Shown here one piece after another: positions 60,588 to 64,000 of a DNA stretch of 64,000 nt. Within the stretch, counting starts at the first letter, position 1; each line of letters starts with the position of its first letter. The notes under the pieces are model-generated. The model saw only the letters and a program-made list of their open reading frames with translations. It was not told the DNA's origin and did no database searches. This DNA comes from an uncultured Actinomyces sp. (GTDB lineage: Bacteria > Actinomycetota > Actinomycetes > Actinomycetales > Actinomycetaceae). The position numbers were made by a program, and so were the translations under genes. The stretch is from assembly GCA_938014245.1 (NCBI GenBank), contig CALLSD010000061.1, positions 79,518 to 143,517 on the forward strand. The letters are read 5' to 3'.

Positions 60588-61471
60588 TGTGCGTACCTAC
60601 CCCGCCCCCGGCCTCGGCAGTCATCAAAAAGAAGAAGAGCATCGCTGAGGATGAACTCTTCCCCGGGGCGCGTCTGATTTCGCTGATCTTCATTTGGATT
60701 GCCGCAGCGATCGCTGTTGCCCCGCTGCTGTACATGATCTCCTTGGCTTTCCAATCCGACGCGGAAGTTTCCGGCGGATCAGCGGTGTTGATCCCTGCGA
60801 AATGGCAATGGGAGAACATCGGGAGGCTCTTTGCAGCCGCGCCTTTTGGCCGTTTCCTCTTCAACTCGATCTTGGTCGCCGGACTGATCACCTGCTCGCA
60901 CATCGTTTTCGCCCCGCTGGTCGGATACGTTTTCGCGAAGTTTGATTTCCCGGGCAAACAGGTCTTCTTCATTGCGATCTTGTCGACCATGATGATCCCG
61001 CTCTTCGTGCGTATGATCCCGCTGTATGTGTGGTTCTCGCAGATCGGATGGCTTGATACCTATCAGGGCCTGGTCATGCCATTCCTCATGAGCGCTTTCT
61101 CGATCTTCCTCATGCGCCAGTTCATTGCGGGCGTGCCCGACTCTTTGATTGAGGCCGCTCGCGTCGACGGGGCCAATGAGCTGCGGATCTATCGCTCGAT
61201 TGTTCTCCCGCAGTGCAAACCCGCACTGACGGTCCTGGGATTGTTCACCTTCGTTTTCCAGATGAATGAATTCCTGTGGCCTTTGATTGCGACCAGCTCG
61301 CTGGAGATGCGAACAATTACTATTGGACTATCAATCTTTAAGAGTGAATCTTTCACCGCTTGGAACCTGACGGCAATGGGATCCCTCATGCTGTTTATCC
61401 CCGTGTGCTTGCTCTTCGTCCTCACGCAGAAGCACATCGTTCAGGGCATCGCGATGACGGGTATCAAGTAG
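60584..61471 (+). CDS. Carbohydrate ABC transporter permease (MalG-like)
   Basis: A 295-residue inner-membrane permease with six helices. The N-terminus is short and Lys-rich (VIKKKKS). The first periplasmic loop carries the MalG-type segment FQSDAEVSGGSAVLIPAKWQ followed by WENIGRLF. The EAA loop is EAARVDGANELRIYRSIVLP (about 188-207). The C-terminal GIAMTGIK is typical (compare GLTAGAVKG). Either of two adjacent ATGs could start it. Eight bases separate it from the sulfatase. Confidence 0.94.
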   Translation: MMCVPTPPPASAVIKKKKSIAEDELFPGARLISLIFIWIAAAIAVAPLLYMISLAFQSDAEVSGGSAVLIPAKWQWENIGRLFAAAPFGRFLFNSILVAGLITCSHIVFAPLVGYVFAKFDFPGKQVFFIAILSTMMIPLFVRMIPLYVWFSQIGWLDTYQGLVMPFLMSAFSIFLMRQFIAGVPDSLIEAARVDGANELRIYRSIVLPQCKPALTVLGLFTFVFQMNEFLWPLIATSSLEMRTITIGLSIFKSESFTAWNLTAMGSLMLFIPVCLLFVLTQKHIVQGIAMTGIK

Positions 61472-61479
61472 GAGTAACC

Positions 61480-62967
61480 GTGAGTGAGAACCATCCGAAT
61501 ATCGTCCTCATCGCCGTTGACCAATGGAGGGGGGATTGCCTGTCGATTCTCGGACACCCCGACGTGCGCACCCCCTATCTTGATCAGCTAGCTGGGGGAG
61601 GAGCTCAGATGACGCAGGCCTATGCGGCTTGCCCCACCTGTGTTCCTTCTCGGATGGGACTCATGACCGGAACCGCCCCAACCACGCACCGCCGAATCGG
61701 CTATCAGGACGGAATTACCTTCGATATGCCGGTTACGCTCCCCGGGGCACTTCGCGATGCCGGGTACCAGACCCAGGCAATCGGCAAGATGCACTACTGG
61801 CCAGAGCGCGGTCGCATTGGCTTTGATGATGTGATTTTGCACGATGGCTATCTTCACTACTCGCGTCACCGCGAGCGCGATTCGCGTATGTACGACGACT
61901 ACCTGACGTGGCTGCGCGAGCAAGAGGGTGCGGGTGCTGCGGAGGACTACATCGATAATGGCCTCGAATGTAATTCGATGGTTGCGCGTCCCTGGGATAA
62001 GGCGGAAAAACTGCACCCCACGAATTGGGTCGTCACCGAGGCAACGCAGTGGCTCTACCGGCGCGACCCCACCTGTCCATTCTTCCTCTACCTGTCCTTC
62101 CATCGTCCGCACGCTCCGCTTGACCCGCCTCAGTGGGCCTTCGATAGCTATGACCAGGACGAACTTACTCTTCCGGGCGAGGACAATTGGTCGGATGAGT
62201 TGATGAGTGAGGAAAGACGAGATTGGGATCCGACCGCCCTCGCTGCCCACTATCGTGAGCGGGACGTGAGGCTCGCGCGCGCCGGCTACTACGGGCACAT
62301 GACGCACATTGATTCTCAGATTTCCAGGTTTATCCAGACGCTAGGGGAGTTCGGCCTTGCTGAGAATACGGTGATCGCTTTTATTTCTGACCATGGGGAT
62401 ATGATGGGCGATCACGGTTTGTGGCGAAAAGGTTACCCTTACGAGGCCTCCTCACACGTTCCCTTTATTTTGTACGGTGCGGGGATTACGCCCGGAGCGC
62501 GCGTGGACAGCGTGGTTGAGATCCGTGACGTGATGCCGACCCTGCTCGACGTTGCCGGCGTGGAGATTCCTGAGGAAGTTGAGGGGCGCTCAGTCCTCCC
62601 CTTGATTGCCGAGGCCGATGGTGAAGTTCCGTGGAGAGAGTACCTTCACGGGGAGCATTACTTATTCGATCAATCGATTCAGTGGATTCGTTTCGGATCT
62701 TATAAGTACGTGTGGTTCTCCGGTTGGGGAGTCGAACAGCTCTTTAACATCGATGAAGACCCCGAGGAATTGGTCGATCTGTGCAAACTTTCCGCTGATG
62801 CGCGAAGCGCTGAAGATACTGAGGCACTTACTCGCGGAAGAAACTACCTGATCGCCGAACTCGAAGGACGCGAAGAAGGATATGTGTCTAAGGGACATTT
62901 AGTTTCCGGACGCGAGGCCGTGAAGGTTCTGATGCATTCCTATCCGCTTCGCGAAGAAGCACGTTAG
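61480..62967 (+). CDS. Cytoplasmic type I sulfatase, Cys-type (arylsulfatase-like)
   Basis: A 495-residue sulfatase from the GTG at 61480 (GGAG upstream); the open frame extends earlier inside the permease gene. The formylglycine motif is C54-V-P-S-R in CPTCVPSRMGLMTG. Metal and active-site residues appear in IVLIAVDQWRGD (about 8-19), AIGKMHYWP, FHRPHAPLDPP and FISDHGDMMGDHGLWRKG. No signal peptide is present, so it should act inside the cell on substrate brought in by the preceding ABC system. It would need a maturase; the one at 45018-46301 is the only one in the window. Some choline-sulfatase-like enzymes share this layout, but the ABC type argues for a sugar. Confidence 0.92.
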   Translation: MSENHPNIVLIAVDQWRGDCLSILGHPDVRTPYLDQLAGGGAQMTQAYAACPTCVPSRMGLMTGTAPTTHRRIGYQDGITFDMPVTLPGALRDAGYQTQAIGKMHYWPERGRIGFDDVILHDGYLHYSRHRERDSRMYDDYLTWLREQEGAGAAEDYIDNGLECNSMVARPWDKAEKLHPTNWVVTEATQWLYRRDPTCPFFLYLSFHRPHAPLDPPQWAFDSYDQDELTLPGEDNWSDELMSEERRDWDPTALAAHYRERDVRLARAGYYGHMTHIDSQISRFIQTLGEFGLAENTVIAFISDHGDMMGDHGLWRKGYPYEASSHVPFILYGAGITPGARVDSVVEIRDVMPTLLDVAGVEIPEEVEGRSVLPLIAEADGEVPWREYLHGEHYLFDQSIQWIRFGSYKYVWFSGWGVEQLFNIDEDPEELVDLCKLSADARSAEDTEALTRGRNYLIAELEGREEGYVSKGHLVSGREAVKVLMHSYPLREEAR

Positions 62968-62969
62968 GA

Positions 62970-63635
62970 CTACAACCAACCCGCTGCCCGCGCCAAGGAT
63001 GCGGCCTCTGCGCGGGTACGTGCCTCCATCTTGAGCATCGCTGAGGAGACATGGTTACGCACGGTTCCTTGACTCAGTCCCAGCGCGTGGGCGATGTCGG
63101 AGATCGTACCGCCGCGCTCAACTTCGCGTAGAACGTCTGCCTCACGCGGGGTGAGTGATGATGAACCGCTTGAGAGTGCCTCCACTGCAAGACTCTGGTC
63201 AATCGCACGACCGCCTGCTGCGACTGTGCGTACGCCCTCGGCCAAAGCTTCGACAGGTGCGTTCTTCACCATGAAGCCCGTTGCCCCCGCATCGAGGGCA
63301 CGTTGCAAGTAACCCGGCCGGCCGAATGTCGTCACGATCAGTACACGTACCTGGGGGAAACGGGCGCGAATTGCTTCAGTTGTCGTAATGCCGTCCATAT
63401 GAGGCATTTCGATGTCGATAATTGCGACATCAACGGCAGAGACTGGGCGTGCGGAACTCGTTGGTATTGCGTCGAGCGGAGCGTTTTGCCTTGTCAAGCG
63501 GGTGAGTTCCTCAAGAACTTGCACCCCATCGGCGGCCTGTGCAACTACCTCAATGTCATGCTCCAAGTTGAGCAGCCCCGCCAAAGCTCCGCGAATCATC
63601 GCCTGATCGTCGGCCACGAGCACACGAATTGTCAC
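62970..63635 (-). CDS. NarL/FixJ-family response regulator (DesR-like)
   Basis: A 221-residue regulator. Receiver domain: D9-D10, phospho-acceptor D74 in IIDIEMPHMDG, T102-T103 and K124. The LuxR-type HTH fills about 155-215 (LTPREADVLREVERGGTISD, GLSQGTVRNHVSSAMLKM). The receiver is longer than usual: about 20 residues rich in Ser, Ala and Pro are inserted between helix 2 and the strand holding D74. It lies 51 bases downstream of a histidine kinase gene, with which it forms a two-component system like DesK/DesR. Its stop is two bases from the stop of the convergent sulfatase gene. Confidence 0.93.
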   Translation of the reverse strand: MTIRVLVADDQAMIRGALAGLLNLEHDIEVVAQAADGVQVLEELTRLTRQNAPLDAIPTSSARPVSAVDVAIIDIEMPHMDGITTTEAIRARFPQVRVLIVTTFGRPGYLQRALDAGATGFMVKNAPVEALAEGVRTVAAGGRAIDQSLAVEALSSGSSSLTPREADVLREVERGGTISDIAHALGLSQGTVRNHVSSAMLKMEARTRAEAASLARAAGWL

Positions 63636-63686
63636 GCCACCTCCTCCGTAGACATCTGGGCTACTAGGTTAGCGCAGTTGGGGGCG

Positions 63687-64000
63687 CTATTCCTTGCGCT
63701 GGTTGAGCGCATCTGGAAATGGGCTCTCTTCGTTGAGTGGTGCCGCGGGAAAAGTGAGGGAAATCGTCCAGGTGTTTCCCGATGCGCCCCAGGCCAAACT
63801 GCCCTCGTCACCAACGAGCTCGGATAGCCCAACGAGGCCTGATCCCGATCCCGCCGTCGAGGCCGCGTAGGAGGCGGAATACCCGTCGTTTGAGACGACC
63901 ACTCCGGTGGGAGACATGCGAATGCGCACCCTCGAGGGGCGTGCATGCAGGAGCGCGTTCGTGACCCCCTCGCGGATCACGTGGGCGGCCGCGGCCGAAC
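63687..64000 (-). CDS. Sensor histidine kinase, C-terminal part only
   Basis: The frame is open to the end of the window, so the N-terminal sensor and the phospho-accepting histidine lie beyond it. The visible 104 residues are the HATPase_c domain: N box AAAHVIREGVTNALLHA, a SNDG stretch in the G1 position, GSGSGLVGLSELVG as the G2 lid, and NTWTISLTFPA as the last strand. Adjacent in-frame codons resemble starts, but the conserved N box continues through them. It belongs with the response regulator downstream. Confidence 0.85.
   Translation of the reverse strand, partial: SAAAAHVIREGVTNALLHARPSRVRIRMSPTGVVVSNDGYSASYAASTAGSGSGLVGLSELVGDEGSLAWGASGNTWTISLTFPAAPLNEESPFPDALNQRKE

Overview
The window looks like a chromosomal segment of a host-associated actinomycete, probably Actinomycetaceae (Schaalia, Winkia or Arcanobacterium type); I cannot name the species. 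Reasons: moderate-to-high GC; the actinobacterial gene orders DAK2-recG-rsmD-coaD-...-DUF177-rnc and rne-rplU-rpmA-obgE-proB-proA-nadD-rsfS-phosphatase; a DosR/DosS-like two-component pair; and an ultrashort actinobacterial ileS T-box. Nothing looks like a phage, plasmid, insertion sequence or CRISPR array.

Layout. 1-6331 (+): tightly overlapping housekeeping genes (DAK2 end, recG, rsmD, coaD, a coiled-coil protein, DUF177, rnc), ending in a DosR-like response regulator. 6341-14301 (-): cydA-cydB, an intrinsic terminator, cydD-cydC, then a DosS-like kinase that lacks the haem-ligand histidine. 14713-23922 (+): rne, the L21/L27 genes, obgE, proBA, nadD, rsfS and a histidine phosphatase, followed by tRNA-Ala(GGC). 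24249-30047 (+): an AfuABC/FbpABC-type ABC importer with a 2H phosphoesterase and a LacI regulator, preceded by LacI-type operators. 30119-30619 (-): remnant of an alpha-galactosidase carbohydrate-binding domain. 30767-38972: OPT transporter, MFS permease, aminopeptidase N and an M13 endopeptidase (peptide use). 39173-43351 (+): anaerobic glycerol-3-phosphate dehydrogenase glpABC, then a YdfG-like SDR. 44213-50524 (-): an operon for sulfated substrates (MFS sugar porter, sulfatase, ROK regulator, anaerobic sulfatase maturase, TauE exporter). 50780-53247: a membrane-anchored PGGQ-repeat protein and a YcgQ/YcgR-like permease pair. 53371-56843: T-box and ileS. 57333-62967 (+): a second sulfated-substrate operon (LacI, ABC importer without ATPase, sulfatase). 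62970-64000 (-): a NarL-type response regulator and the end of its kinase.

How the genes work together. The accessory half suggests a microaerobic or anaerobic scavenger of host-derived material: peptides (OPT, PepN, PepO), glycerol-3-phosphate (GlpABC feeding the quinone pool, with cytochrome bd as a possible oxidase), phosphorylated compounds (AfuABC-like operon), and sulfated sugars. Both sulfatases lack signal peptides and are Cys-type, so both probably act in the cytoplasm after import and both could depend on the single maturase at 45018-46301. No glycosidase gene accompanies them, which suggests small sulfated sugars released by other organisms. These links are inferences from gene order and motifs; no search was run.
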